A DNA stretch of 64,000 nucleotides from Dichotomocladium elegans (GCA_025716815.1 JAIXMN010000016.1:558001-622000), one strand, 5' to 3'; counted from the stretch's first letter, positions 36,272-47,878 are shown. Notes: generated by a model from the sequence alone, not told the origin. Numbers and translations are program-made.

Positions 36272-36945
36272 ATGGATACTATATCCATTGCTATAGCGCA
36301 GTACGAGTCAAATCTGGACAGGTCGCTCTCGCAGCACAAGTTCTTTCGCGACATTGAGGCACGTATAAATATCCGTAAAACGTATGTTGCGATCGGTGCG
36401 GTGCTTCTTTTCCTGTTCCTCGTCTACTTCAACTTTGCTGGCCAACTTCTCACCGGTCTAATGGGTTGGGCATACCCCGGTAAGTAGCGTATATCTTTCT
36501 CTCTTTGGACTATATTAAACGCTAAGTGTCACTCCTTGACAAAAGCCTATGAATCGGTATGTCCCTTCCCCCCACCGACCAAAAAAAAAGTAAAAGCTCA
36601 TTCTTTTTTTCGGCAGTTTAAGGCGGTGGAGGTACCAGGAGCGCATGTCAAGCGTCAGTGGTTCACATACTGGTCTATCTTTGGTCTTGTTCAAACGCTC
36701 GAGTACTTTTCACGCAGCATTGTGTACTGGGCACCCGCTTATTACGTCTTCAAGACCCTCTTCTTGCTTTGGCTTGCCTTGCCGCAGTTCAAGGTAACAC
36801 AAAATAATTTCATTCAATTTCATTCTCAAGGCATTTGCGTAAGTAGGGTGCCGAAATGATCTATCTTCATGCTGTGCTTCCCTTGAGTGCGAGGGCATCG
36901 CCTCCACCTGCTCAAACGCCCAACGTTTTGAAGAAAGATAAATAA
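36272..36945 (+). CDS. YOP1: Yop1/REEP (TB2/DP1/HVA22) ER-shaping protein
   Basis: Wedge-like membrane protein that curves ER tubules. Exons 36272..36479, 36546..36556, 36617..36793 and 36847..36945 total 495 nt, 164 residues. The second exon is only 11 nt (CCTATGAATCG) and is required for frame. Landmarks are GLMGWAYPAYES, the charged VKRQWFTYWSIFGL turn, and a third and fourth hydrophobic stretch ending WLALPQFKGAEMIYLH, all canonical for the family. The C-terminal tail is short. The gene lies divergent from the MINDY gene with 310 bp between starts, so the two may share a promoter. Confidence 0.93.
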
Positions 36946-37284
36946 AACAAGTTCCCTACATCCTGTGACCCTTCTTTTTTTTTATAAAAAAAAAAGGGAC
37001 CCCCATTCAGCCCCTTTTCCTGGTCTTCAGTCAGCTTGTCTCTCATAAATTACATTATGTACCATCGACAGATCGTTTCTATATTAATGAGACGAGCGCA
37101 CTGTATAGCATCTTTTATCTTGCAAACACGTCGGTTAATCTTGCCATACTCATTGGATTTTTCTATCTAAAATTTAGCTTCATATTTAAGTAGTGAACTT
37201 GTGCGAATAGAAAAAATACAATGAAGCCAAAGTAGTTGGCGAACTGGAGACAGTCCGGAAAAGAAAAGAGGCATCCAGTGTTTC

Positions 37285-37640
37285 CCCAAAATTGAAGTTG
37301 CGCCCTAGCCGTTCTGGAAGTCGCAGGACTGAGTCCTTTACGCATGACGATAAAGCATGTATGGCAAAAGATGTTGCACAAAAAAAAAAGCTTGGCAAAT
37401 CCATTTTACATTCTGAAACGAGCAATCTATTTCTTATGAAGGTGGCGGAAGTCATGTCGCTGATGAGGAAATGTACTCTCTTCCATCCTTTTGTTCTCGC
37501 ACGGAATATCTGCATAGACTATCTTGCAGAGGGGCCCTGACCTTGCTGATACGCATACACCCAGAGCGAAATAATTCAAATGAAAGAAGCACACTTTAAG
37601 ACCGGCTACACCCTGTTTGTTTTTGTATCATAAAAGAGAA
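37285..37640 (+). pseudogene. Relic of the Tc1/mariner-like transposase (N-terminal part)
   Basis: Shares GTTCTGGAAGTCGCAGGA and following sequence with the relic at 31648. It also contains CATGTCGCTGATGAGGAAAT, matching the GTTGATGAGAA region of the intact transposase gene. It is broken by frameshifts and ends near 37640. Confidence 0.6.
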
Positions 37641-38639
37641 CTCTGTATTTTATGTGCCTGCTTCGTTTGGGTGTGGATTCGCTTGCCTTCATCAAGTCAT
37701 CCAATCATAAGAATAAACTACGCAAAACAAAAACGAAGAATTGTCCTCTCATGTCGCCACTCTGTTTTCTTTCCGATTGGCAGAGTAAGTGAACAGAAAA
37801 GTATCAGTATGAATTAAAGGAAACGATACATCATCATTCCGAGCTCTGTTTGCGTTCATCAAGTCAATCCATTATTTCCTGTTTGATTTTATTATATATA
37901 ACGGGCACTTGGGCAAGTGGTTTCCTTTACCAGATCCATTTTTCTCCTCTCTCTCGTATGCCTTCGCCGGTATGTGCAGCCCTATCATATTGACTTTTTT
38001 CCATTCTGCATCTTCTAATATATCAAATTTTCTGTACATAATAATACCAACCTAACTCAAGCACCCTGGGAGGGAGGATACGGCTTTGGATGGGACCGTG
38101 ATTTGGCTGCACCCGCGCAGGTCTCCTACTGTCTTCATCCATACAGAAAATCTATATTGTTATGTGGTATTCATTATACCTTATTTTACTTTGTATGCGT
38201 CAGAAGTTTCCTACATCGTGAAACTTACATTTTGAAAACAAAGTACGTACTGGACCTACACAACCCATTTGTATACAGCAGCCGAAGCGTTCAAGAAAGC
38301 AGGTCCAAACTTTCCTTAGGCTAAACGTATCGAATTGCATTCCAGATATAATTCAGCATATATACCTCATCAGACATATACTCTACACGCATGTTTATGA
38401 AAAATAAGGCTTTTTCTTATTGCATTTTTGATCCGTATCTTCTGGATTCGACAGGGTTCTGCTGGATATTTTGCATGACATCGGAAGCTGTTTCGAATTA
38501 AATGTTTATCGGGATACCTTTCTACTACAGAATTAACCAGGACCTCTACGTTTCTTTTATTTGTGCTTGTGCTTGTGTGTGTTTGGGGGGGGATTGCCAC
38601 CGGTAGATGAACACGACCGGCTCAAGAGAGCCATGTCAG
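37641..38639. other. AT-rich intergenic stretch, possible tiny gene unresolved
   Basis: A TATATATAA motif near 37894 is followed by an ATG at 37959 and a GTATGT donor-like site. A short later frame reads WEGGYGFGWDRD (about 38070-38110). The phases do not join in any model I tried, so no gene is called. Confidence 0.3.
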
Positions 38640-39990
38640 AGACATCAAGGTCTGCTATATATTGTACTTTCATGCTCTACCAGGACGGTATTAAAAGGAT
38701 GGGTAAGAGTTGCAGCCCTCCTTCCACGGTGTAGGAAGGTCACGTATGCAACCTTACCCAGTGACAAGTAGAGGCACTCTATCTCGACCAGAATATCAGG
38801 TTTGAGATAATTGTCCTTGGTAACATCCATATATTAGCAAATGCAACTGGGACAGCTGGTTGCAGCCTCTTTAGGCTACTATGGGTGCTTGATGCATCAG
38901 TACTTGTTTTAGCATCTTCATGCTCATGTCAATCTGCTCAGGAAGCCAGAGTTTGCTTGAAAATTTTTGTCCTCTGGCCTAAAAAAGGAATACATACATA
39001 ACAAAGAGCAGCATGTACCCCATCAGACACATCCAAACGATCAAGTTAAATGTGAAAAAAGAATAGAGACAACGATATTTATCAAGACCTCTCCGGACAT
39101 TAACACATGGTTGTTGTTCTCGAGGGAAGATCTAGGCAGAGTCTAATAACATTTACGTCCTAAGAGCCGCCGAGAACATCTGCAAGAACGATTTGCGTAA
39201 AACTCCTTTTTTTTTAGATGACTCTCGGCGCACTCGTTCAAGAGAAACTGAATATATCTGTCCACACACGGCTTATCGTGAAAGCCCATGGCATCAGTAT
39301 ATCTGATGATGGACAGCTCTCTGTAGATCTGTGAATGTATGAAAACATTTCGAGTCACGTACTGGATATTCAAAAAGGAGGACGTCGGGAGAGAATTGGG
39401 TACAGTTATCGGCGACTCATATGCGGAGAATGATGATCTTTGAAAGATATGTCTGTAAAGAAACATCTTCAATGTAACACAATGATATACACATGTTTCC
39501 CCTCATCTCATTACACCTCATCTCATTGCCCTCGTCTCGCTTCGCCTGGATCTCACCCGGTTGGGGGTTACAGTTCATTGAACGAGCAAACTCTATTTCA
39601 CATTGCTGCGCTGTGACCATGTTGCGAATACAAGGGTTCCTGCGCGAATGGCTGTATTACGGATGACCTCGGATGGAAACAGCAAACCTCACCTATTGGG
39701 AAAATCACCTCGAGTGTTCCATTCTTGGGCATCTGTGGCCTCCACAAATTGAAAAAATGTCGTACCCATTGCTTTGAGATGATATGCTCGAACACATACA
39801 GTCGATTAAATCACTGTTACATAAACAATTCATGGGTGCCCTGCAATTGCAACTGAGCTGTTGTGATCGACAGCAAATGTTGTCCATTTGCTTGGTCTTG
39901 GGTTTTCTTTTTCTTTTTTCGGCGTCAATGACACTGCATTTATTTCTACGCAATGGTTCTTCCGACACGATGGTAAGCAAGGAGCCATTG
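38640..39990 (-). pseudogene. Fragmented coding-like sequence of unknown family
   Basis: Several minus-strand frames of 60-110 codons lie end to end here: 38830..38645, 39472..39143, 39620..39417, 39795..39598 and 39980..39705. Locally they look protein-like, e.g. HSQIYRELSIIRYTDAMGF and ISKQWVRHFFNLWRP. Together they suggest one decayed gene broken by frameshifts, or a gene with introns I could not place. I do not recognise the family. Confidence 0.35.
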
Positions 39991-40188
39991 CTTGCTGGCT
40001 AGACGTACGAGGGAATCAGGGAAGTAGGGATGGCTTAGTTTCTCTCTTCCTCTCCCAACCATCCTTAATCGACTCGGGAACAATTGAACGATACATATGA
40101 AAAGTGGGTTACAAGGAAGCATTTTCTTGTGGAACGTCCTTGAGAAGTTACTTTTGTACACAGCGTCACACAATGTGAATTTTGACGA

Positions 40189-40196
40189 TTATAAAA
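40189..40196 (+). promoter_or_regulatory. TATA box TATAAAAG of the Kre9/Knh-like gene
   Basis: A consensus TATAAAAG lies 78 bp upstream of the ATG at 40274, followed by pyrimidine-rich leader sequence. This implies strong regulated transcription of the wall-protein gene. Confidence 0.65.
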
Positions 40197-40273
40197 GACG
40201 GCCGTTCGGCCTTAACCACTGATCTTTCCCTACTCTCACCGTCCTGTCCTTTCCTTTTTTATTACAATCATCC

Positions 40274-41139
40274 ATGAAGTCCATTGTTGCTGCCCTCGCT
40301 GCTTTTGCTTTTGCCGCTGTCTCTGCTCAGCAAACAGGCATTGTGTCCGTCACCAGTCCTGTCAAGGGCACTGTCTTCACTGCTGGCGAGGATGCCGTCA
40401 TTTCCTGGTGAGGCTCGAGTGGGGTTCGGTGGGTGGGGTTGTGAATTCCCTTTCTCGACACAAATCAGTGCTGACGTTCGACATCCCTCCCTTCTCGTTT
40501 CTTTTCTTAAACACCAGGAATCCTGATACCGCCACCGTAGACACGATCGATCAGATCCAGCTTGCCAGCGGCGACCCCAACAACCTCGATCTTCTTGACG
40601 TGATTGCCAATGACATTGATGCGGCCGATGGCTCCTATACCTGGACAGTCCCTGAAGACATCGAACCTGGCGTTACTTGTGAGTAGAGACGACGAAACAA
40701 AAGAGACAGAGCTAATATCATCTGTCATGCCTTGATTAGACGCAATTGTCTTCGGCTATGCCCCCAAAGCCGCGTACTCCCCGCAATTCACCATCACCGG
40801 TCCTGACGGTTCGCGTGAGTAGCCTCAGATTGTTTCCTGGTGTGAAACATTGACCGACTCATATTTTGTACAATGTTAGTCCCATCTTCCTCTGCTCCGG
40901 TTATGAGCAGTGCCTCTTCTAGAAGCGTTGCCGCTCCCAGCGCCTCGTCTGCTTCGTCCCATCCGTCCTCGTCTGCTGTCCGCTCTTCGGCGGTGAGATC
41001 TGCCTCGGCCTCTCGCTCAGCTCCTTCCAAGACTGCCAGTGCTTCTGCCACGCCCTCCGATAGCGCAGGTACCCAGTCAAAGCCTGCTGCTGTTGCCGCC
41101 CTCGCCATTGTTGGTGCTGCTGCGATGATCATGGTCTAA
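40274..41139 (+). CDS. Secreted GPI-anchored Kre9/Knh-like cell-wall protein
   Basis: Exons 40274..40407, 40518..40678, 40740..40814 and 40880..41139 total 630 nt, 209 residues. A signal peptide (about 1-19, ending VSA) precedes a compact beta domain of the Ser-Thr-rich GPI-anchored Kre9/Knh1 type: VTSPVKGTVFTAGEDAVISW near the start and SPQFTITGPDGS near its end. A Ser/Ala-rich stalk then leads to a hydrophobic C-terminal tail (AALAIVGAAAMIMV) typical of a GPI-attachment signal. It probably acts in or on the cell wall; related yeast proteins influence beta-1,6-glucan. Phases are kept at all three introns, and a strong TATA box lies upstream. Confidence 0.88.
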
Positions 41140-42629
41140 ATCCACAATCCAAGCTTTCGTTCTTTCTTTCTTTCGCCTCAGTACACTCTTTCCCCCAATC
41201 TTATTGTTACTAAATACAGCTTATTCTAATCCATACTGACAATCCAAACAAAAAAGTGTGTTCTGGATAACACAATGGCAATAAAGAACGAATGGGCTTC
41301 TGTTCTTTCCTCTAATTCCTGTTTTTCTACTTGCTTTTATTTACTTTGGCTCAATGTTACACGAGTAATATTGCCCTTTGTTCTCCTTCTCATATGAATT
41401 TCTTGTTGTGTTTTATGCCTTTACAAGGCATGTCTATTTACTTTTGCGCCACTGAAAACGTCACACAAGCATAAGCGATCACACAAATGAACCCTCGCTC
41501 TCTCCTGCTTTCTATCATTCTTGCATTTATGTGTGCTACGGATGTGGCATTTCATCGCCTGTGTCATATTGTTTCAAAAGATGGCCCGATCCTTGGTTCT
41601 AGCCAATCGTATTGTCTCGGTAAAGGTGTTGCCCGTTCACCGAAAAGATAGAGGAATCTTTTTATTTTGAGTACCCTCCCGGCTGACATATGGCCCTACT
41701 TTTTTTCAACATTGCATGATTCTCTGAAATGATATGGTCTGTACCACTTTAATGAAGCACGACTCATCATTTGCAATTGGATGTCTTTGCGGGGGCCATA
41801 TATATGTGTATGCCTCCTTCGAACGCTTCTCCTGCCGCCCTTTCAAGTTCTCCTACATCCTGTTTTAATCGGACTTTTCTAAAGCACGTACTATCGAAAG
41901 AAAAGCACCCTTTTCCGGCGCTCAGCTTCTTGTATTAAAATTTCTGGTCCGTGATCCAACAAAATAAAACTACCAAAAAATTCAAACACTGCGAACACGT
42001 GACCAGTCCCGCACAGCATGCGCCATTCGTCACGAAGCATCTATCTAACGTTTTGGCCGTTATCCTACATGGACAAAGTCGCTTATACTATAAATCCTGC
42101 TTTCCCCTATTGCATCAACCTATATAGTACAGCATTTATTAGATACTCTCCTGCATATTTAAACACCCAAGTCAGTGCTTGCGGGCCTGCTCTGTAAGAA
42201 AAGATAAATGGGGGATGACCAATACATATCGTTTGCGTGAGTTTTGTCAGTGAACGATGTTTTCTAAACCCTGTGCTGTAACGTCAGACATAGGCTTACG
42301 CCAAAACACCTGTCTGATATGATTCCGGAAACTAAATGCGCGCGCGCATGCAAGGCTGATGCTTTTTAGAACCAAGACCGTAAAGAAGGCTTCTGGTGTT
42401 CTTAACGAAAGGTAATACATACCCTTATCTTCACCCTAGGCTTTCAGACAAACAAGGAACATCTGCCATAGGACCATCCCCTTCGTGCTGAGGCCATTGC
42501 TTAAGCGGGATATACGTACGTACACCGTTTTCACCCCGCGCACTGGTCGCATGCAAATACATCTCTATAAAAGTTAGCCTGTAGCCCTTTTGAATCCTTT
42601 TCTTTTATACCCATTTTTCTTTTGAAATG
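41140..42629. other. Intergenic region, no supported gene
   Basis: 1.5 kb of AT-rich sequence downstream of the wall-protein gene. No coding frame, RNA gene or clear repeat is recognised. The transposase relic begins at its right end. Confidence 0.5.
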
Positions 42630-43950
42630 GGCAATCTATTCTTTTTTTTTTAAAAAAAAATTGTGTGAGGTCATGTCGTTGATAAGCATGGTTATCCTGG
42701 ACCTATGAATTGTGCCGCTGACGAGGAAATGTATTCTCTTCACTCCATTTATTCCCCCACAGGATATCTGCGTAGTACATCTTGCCGGGGGGAGGGGAAC
42801 CTTGACCTTCTTGTTACGGATACGTATTACCAAGCCAAGGAGGCACATAGACATTCAGATGAAAAAAAGCAGCAGACTTTAAGCGTGGCTGTACAATGCA
42901 TACTGACAAGGATACTGCAAGATCAGCTTTTTCAGATTGATGTTTGACAAAGTCTTGAGTGCATAACTGCTGCGAAACAGCCTGGAATCCATGTTCGATC
43001 GGCACAGCGATGGGCTTCACAATATGAAAAGAACAGTGACAATGCTTTTAACACCTGTAGAGGCAAAGGTCGTTCATTTTTATTCTTAAAGAAGGATACA
43101 AAGACGTCATTTTAGACTGCGCTGTTGAGAAGCCATTGATTGTCCTAAAACAACTGATGTTGCAATCGCCCAAGACGCTTGAAGGGTCTCCAAATATCGA
43201 AAACAACACTTATCGATTTATGAAAAATGGATGTAGCCCTTGCCATAAAGAAGACTCGTTTTCGGTCTGTCGACAGGAAGAGTTATGCAAAGATCCAAAG
43301 GTGCCTTGATTGGGTGCGCGTATTGGATATGAATAATATTGACTTTAGAGAAAAAAAAAACTGATGAGCTTGGATTTCGTATTAACATGATACGCAGCAA
43401 TAGGATGGTCCAAGGAAGGGGGCTTTTGCAGTAGTTACAGTGCCAAAAAACAAGAGCAAAAACAACTACCGTCTTCGAAGCAATTTCGGCATCAGGCATC
43501 CATTAAATGGAGCTTGAGAATCCCACAACCAGCAGCTATATATAAAAAAAACGGGCCAATTTATAGCTGCAAGCAAAGGAACTGTAGCTGGTCATTATTT
43601 CAGTTTTGCTAAGACTACCATGGATGAAATGGAGAAGTATGGCCATACAAAAGGCCATTCGTTACGTAATGGATAATACACCTATTCGCAAGACCGAGGA
43701 TATCTCTAACTACGTACATCGAATCTCGGAAATATCGATGTGCCTATGTATCCTCTATCCTACTCGCCTGAACTCAATGCAACTGAACAATTTTGGTCGG
43801 TTGTGAAGAGAAAAGTAAAATGCAATAGATTTTTTTTTTTTGAAAAGCAAGACGCTGACGACCCGAATCGGTGAAACAATGAGCGGGCAATGCAAAGAGC
43901 TGAAAATTCTGTAAAGACATTGGACGGTAGCACGCTCGGTACAAGACGAT
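42630..43950 (+). pseudogene. Nearly full-length dead copy of the Tc1/mariner-like transposase
   Basis: Pieces in changing frames match the intact transposase in order. GHGRVVDENGGPEPM corresponds to a VVDKHGYPGPM-like piece. The HTH KQLGIHIRTAQRW corresponds to KQPGIHVRSAQRW near 42975-43015. DWVCKWENTDMNF corresponds to DWVRVLDMNNIDF near 43305-43345. The second catalytic Asp region (VMDNTPI, about 43665) and the third (SPELN/NEQFW-like, about 43760-43800) are also present. Many stops and frameshifts show it is old. Confidence 0.75.
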
Positions 43951-46204
43951 AGCTTTGATGCCGTAGGGGGTTTAATGCACAGCTCGTGGCTCGTAAGCGC
44001 GGGCTTTATCCCTTACCTGGGCTGCATGTGGATAATCTTAGCGCTAGATCTCCATTTATTCAAATAATATCTCTTCTGGGACATTACTGTCATGACCCAA
44101 AATGGGATTATTCGAGAGCGTTCGCCCCTTACCCTGGGTACCCCTTTCACGAATGCATTTATTGTCCTGGTTGCATTAATTTTGGTCGATTGCATTTATT
44201 ACTCCGTCTACATTTATTAATTCTTCAAGTCATTGCAACGAACCTCAGTATATCCCATACGCCTCTCCCATAAGATCTAGTATAAATACCCTCGTATTTG
44301 TTATAATAAAATATCATCAGATTATCCTTCGTCATATATCATCCCTGGTCATCAGTTCTCTGTCTATCCGGTCTATCGATCCATACCTATCCTTTGTCCT
44401 GCCTCTTGGGCTCTGCCTTGTTCCTGGTAGCTATCCGAATTGGTGCATGCTGTGTGATTGGGAGTACCTAACACCCACCCCCCGTAGTGTAGTTCTTGTC
44501 TTGTCCTCCATCTCTTGTCCTGTCTTGTCTTGATTCTTTTCTGTCAGGCACAATTCTGGTTAGTAGTATAGTATTGTTCTCTAGAGTAGTTCCTGATCTT
44601 TCCCTCTACTCCATTGCCAGCACTATCACTGCCAACCCATTCTCGGTCTGTGCCTGCCTTCTGTTCTCCTGTCTTGTTCCTGCGCTACACTTTCTTGTCT
44701 GTCTGCCCTGTATCCGCGACAATTACCCTTGATGCGATGTTTCGCAGCTGAGCACACAGAGAGACATACGATCGCTCTCTCGGATCATCGCCTGTGTGCG
44801 TCCTGAGCATATATGAAAAGGATGGAAATGGGTTGCAATGAGATTTGTAAGTACATGCAACCAATTGACTGCGCGCATTGTTGCGCATCATTATGGGTGC
44901 CTTCATTACGACACGGCTGAAGCCATCGTTATCCATTTCTCCGTTTCCCTCACTCTCTGGAACCTCGGTGGTTGCTCCTTTTGGTGGTTTTAAGGCACCT
45001 TTCCATAGAATGGTGTTTTGTTTATCTGTGAGATGATCCCTTCCTTGTGCCAGATTGTCCTAATTCAACCGCTGAATATGACTCGTACCCGAAACAAAAC
45101 AAACTTGATTATTGCAGGAGACGATGGAAACCCCAGAGAAAAGACGTCTGTTGACAGCATAACCAAGTTTACCCACGAAAAAAAAAACGGACTGTTTACA
45201 TTTGTCCGAAGCAAATTTTATATTGAACATTTGATATATGCCATCGTCGTGAAGTGAAAGCGATGAGAGTTATAGATCTAAATTTTCTGACGTAGGAGAT
45301 CATCCGATACATCACAGTACTTGTTGCAGCGTTGTCAATTACAAAGAAAATCATACATGGTTTCCTATAAATAATGGAGGCTCCGGGCCAACTGATCAAA
45401 TCCATCCTTGGCCTTTCTTCCATGGGGTTACCCGGTATGGATCTTTATATATCAACTTGGATTTTTATTTGATCGAACACCTTCGGTCCTTTGTAGATTA
45501 ACCAATCGCATCCAAACTTGATGTGCCATGAAAGAGAGGTCAAAAACGGATACCGGGTTTACTCGGTGAGGCACGCGATTTGGCTGCCTTCGAGCGGGGC
45601 CTTACCAGTTCTACGAGGGAGCCGTTGCTGTTGTCTTTCCTTGCTCCTGGGAACAGCACTCATCCTTCGCCATGGTTATCGCCACGTCTACATCTGGATA
45701 CGCCTGGTACGTGTGAGCTGGGTCGGTATTAAGTCAAAATGTAAAGGGGATGGCGCCAATGTTTTTCTGTTGACTAAACGAGATCTTTTTACCTGTTGAT
45801 ACGACAATTTTGTATACATTCTTTTTTGTGTTTTGAACGACATTATTTTCTCGTGTGTACTTTATATTTTGGAAAATAACGTATTGGGTCTACGGTTTGA
45901 AATACAATGACCACCCCTCCCCCCCGTGGTTTAAAAATATACCGAACAAAAAGGTCCCTGATATTATCAGAGGACCAGATGCAGCCGAAAAAGCTTCATT
46001 TTGGGACGGGCGGAGGGGTCTTCCCCGGTTCGAAAACCCTATTTTTATCGATAACATTGCTGAAGGGGGATTAGATCGAAGTGCGTGATACATGCAGGAT
46101 GCAGGATGGCAGACTATTATTACTATTATTGTGATGAGTCACGATGCGAGTAAAGATCAATTTCGTTCACCAAATATTTATTCTGTTTACAACATTACTT
46201 ACTA
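43951..46204. other. Gene-free repeat-rich stretch left of the composite element
   Basis: 2.2 kb without a supported gene. It includes a TTATT/CATTTATT-rich block at 44150-44230 and a CCTGTCTTG-rich block at 44500-44700. The dispersed repeat copy at 45786-45889 lies near its right end. The right part is directly adjacent to the element insertion site. Confidence 0.45.
45786..45889 (+). repeat. Dispersed repeat, copy 2
   Basis: Same anchors as the copy at 33793-33893 (ACCTGTTGATAC at the left, TATTTTGGAAAATAA at the right) with divergent sequence between. Confidence 0.55.
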
Positions 46205-46224
46205 TACAGTGCTTCCAACAAGCA

Positions 46225-46337
46225 ATGTCGCAGCCAATCAAAATCGATGTCGCAGGCCAATCAAAATTAATTTCATATTTTCGGAAATAGAAATCGTTAT
46301 TTTTAGAAACCATGTCGCCTGCTTAGAAATCATGTCG
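46225..46337 (+). repeat. Subterminal ATGTCG repeats of the element
   Basis: ATGTCG occurs at 46225, 46247, 46312 and 46332. The first two head near-identical 22-23-bp tandem copies (ATGTCGCAGCCAATCAAAAT type). The same set is mirrored at the right end. Repeated subterminal motifs are typical transposase-binding sites. Confidence 0.55.
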
Positions 46338-46415
46338 TAAATCTTGGCACTGGAAAAAAAATATAAATTGAAGAGTGGTTTTTTTTTTTTCTTCATCAAT
46401 ACTTTACAATTTAAC

Positions 46416-47699
46416 ATGAGTACAATATTTTTATATGAAGATGGGCATGGAAGGGTTGTTGATGAGAATGGCGGCCCTGAGCCTATGGACTACATTGTTG
46501 ATCAGAATGAATTTATTGTTGAGACAATTGCTACACATACTGAGTACTTGAGAACTACGGCCTCCAGTGAATCATCTCTGACTTGCCCAATGTTGATAGA
46601 AAAGACAAAAGACAAAGATATTTGTATGAAGGAAGCAAACACGAAACGAGATTATGTGCGTTATACTGTTCAGGATAAAGCTAGATTTTTTGATCTGAAG
46701 ATCGAAAAGTGCATGAGTGCGTCAGCTGCAGCGAAGCAGTTGGGTATTCACATTCGAACAGCGCAGAGATGGGTTAACCAGTATAATGTGTGTCCTGATA
46801 GTATTTTTGAGAGTTGTAAAAAAGTAGGTCGTAAGTGCATCTTAACTGAAGAGCATAAAACGACTGTTATCAACTTCATTGATGCTAATCCCTCTGCTAC
46901 TGTTGTTGAAGTGACCGAGCATTTATCAACGCAATTTCATGATCTTAAAGTCTTACGCAGCACTGTCTATAACTTTATGAGAAGTGAATGTAACCTTTCG
47001 TTGAAGAAAGCAGATTTTCATTCTATTGAGAGAAACAGTTCGGCAAAGATTGAGGAACGACACGATTGGGTTTGCAAATGGGAGAATACCGACATGAATT
47101 TCCTGACAAATTGCGTGTTTCTTGACGAGTCTGCGTTTGATATTAATATGAAACGCTCACGAGCTTGGTCCAAAAAAGGTTCTCGTGCCATTGTTACCAG
47201 ACCCACTACGAGAGCAAATACAACGTCTATATTGGGCGCTATCTCCGCTTCAGGTTTGATTGCAGTTGGCGTGAAAAAACCAAGACCTGTTAAGAAGAGA
47301 AAAGCTGATGGATATATAAGCTCAGGAACTGTCACAGGCCACTACATCAGTTTCTTAAAAACGACTCTCGATGAAATGGACAAGCATTTGCATATGAAAG
47401 GCCATTATATAGTCATGGATAATGCACCCATTCACACGCACGAAAACATAAAGAAGTATATTGAATATCGAGGATACAAATGTGTGTATCTTCCTACTTA
47501 CTCTCCTGAGCTTAACCCAATAGAACAATTCTGGGCAGTGGCAAAGAGTAAGGTTAAGCGCCATAGGTTTTTGCAGGAAGACACTTTATCAAAAAGAATT
47601 ACAGAAGCCTGCAACAGCGTGGAAAAAGGTCACTTCAAAGGCTTTGTTTCGCATTCTTACAAGTGCTGGGATAAATGTCGAAACAAGGAGCCTATGTAA
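46416..47699 (+). CDS. Tc1/mariner-like DD34E transposase, left copy
   Basis: Intact 427-residue transposase that would excise and insert the element at TA. A helix-turn-helix (SASAAAKQLGIHIRTAQRW, about residues 102-120) and further DNA-binding segments precede the catalytic core. The acidic triad is clear: VFLDESAFD, VMDNAPIHT and SPELNPIEQFW, with 34 residues between the second Asp and the Glu (DD34E). The start is the first ATG after a T-rich leader; no intron is needed. The predicted protein is identical to that of the inverted copy at 52242..53525, so both are probably still functional. The stop codon overlaps the start of a small downstream ORF (TAATG). Confidence 0.93.
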   Translation: MSTIFLYEDGHGRVVDENGGPEPMDYIVDQNEFIVETIATHTEYLRTTASSESSLTCPMLIEKTKDKDICMKEANTKRDYVRYTVQDKARFFDLKIEKCMSASAAAKQLGIHIRTAQRWVNQYNVCPDSIFESCKKVGRKCILTEEHKTTVINFIDANPSATVVEVTEHLSTQFHDLKVLRSTVYNFMRSECNLSLKKADFHSIERNSSAKIEERHDWVCKWENTDMNFLTNCVFLDESAFDINMKRSRAWSKKGSRAIVTRPTTRANTTSILGAISASGLIAVGVKKPRPVKKRKADGYISSGTVTGHYISFLKTTLDEMDKHLHMKGHYIVMDNAPIHTHENIKKYIEYRGYKCVYLPTYSPELNPIEQFWAVAKSKVKRHRFLQEDTLSKRITEACNSVEKGHFKGFVSHSYKCWDKCRNKEPM

Positions 47700-47878
47700 T
47701 GGCATCGACAACCACACCAGAAGCCAATAACACAGCGATTAAGAAAAAGGTAAGCTACAATCAGATCAGCAACAAACAATTTTAACTTTATTATATATAT
47801 TTTTTTATGTAGGTCATACAACATTGGCAAGTATTTTTAAGAGCACCAAGTGTAGGACACTTGAGAAAGAAGATGTAG
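47699..47878 (+). CDS. Small spliced ORF running into the tandem array
   Basis: The ATG at 47699 overlaps the transposase TAA. Exon 47699..47749 ends at GTAAGC; an acceptor TTTATGTAG precedes exon 47813..47878. The 38-residue product would end inside the first array units as VGHLRKKM. The same module is repeated in the inverted right arm, and a further linker copy without the ATG is fused to the truncated cargo gene. Translation is unproven; it may instead be a spliced 3' untranslated region. Confidence 0.3.

Noticed and set aside
37959..38120. Possible tiny gene after a TATATATAA motif
   Set aside because: The only donor (phase 0) and the WEGGYGFGW frame (phase 1) do not fit together.
46019..46045. 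GGTTCGAAAACCC-like sequence resembling a tRNA T-arm
   Set aside because: No acceptor stem, D-arm or anticodon arm can be drawn around it.
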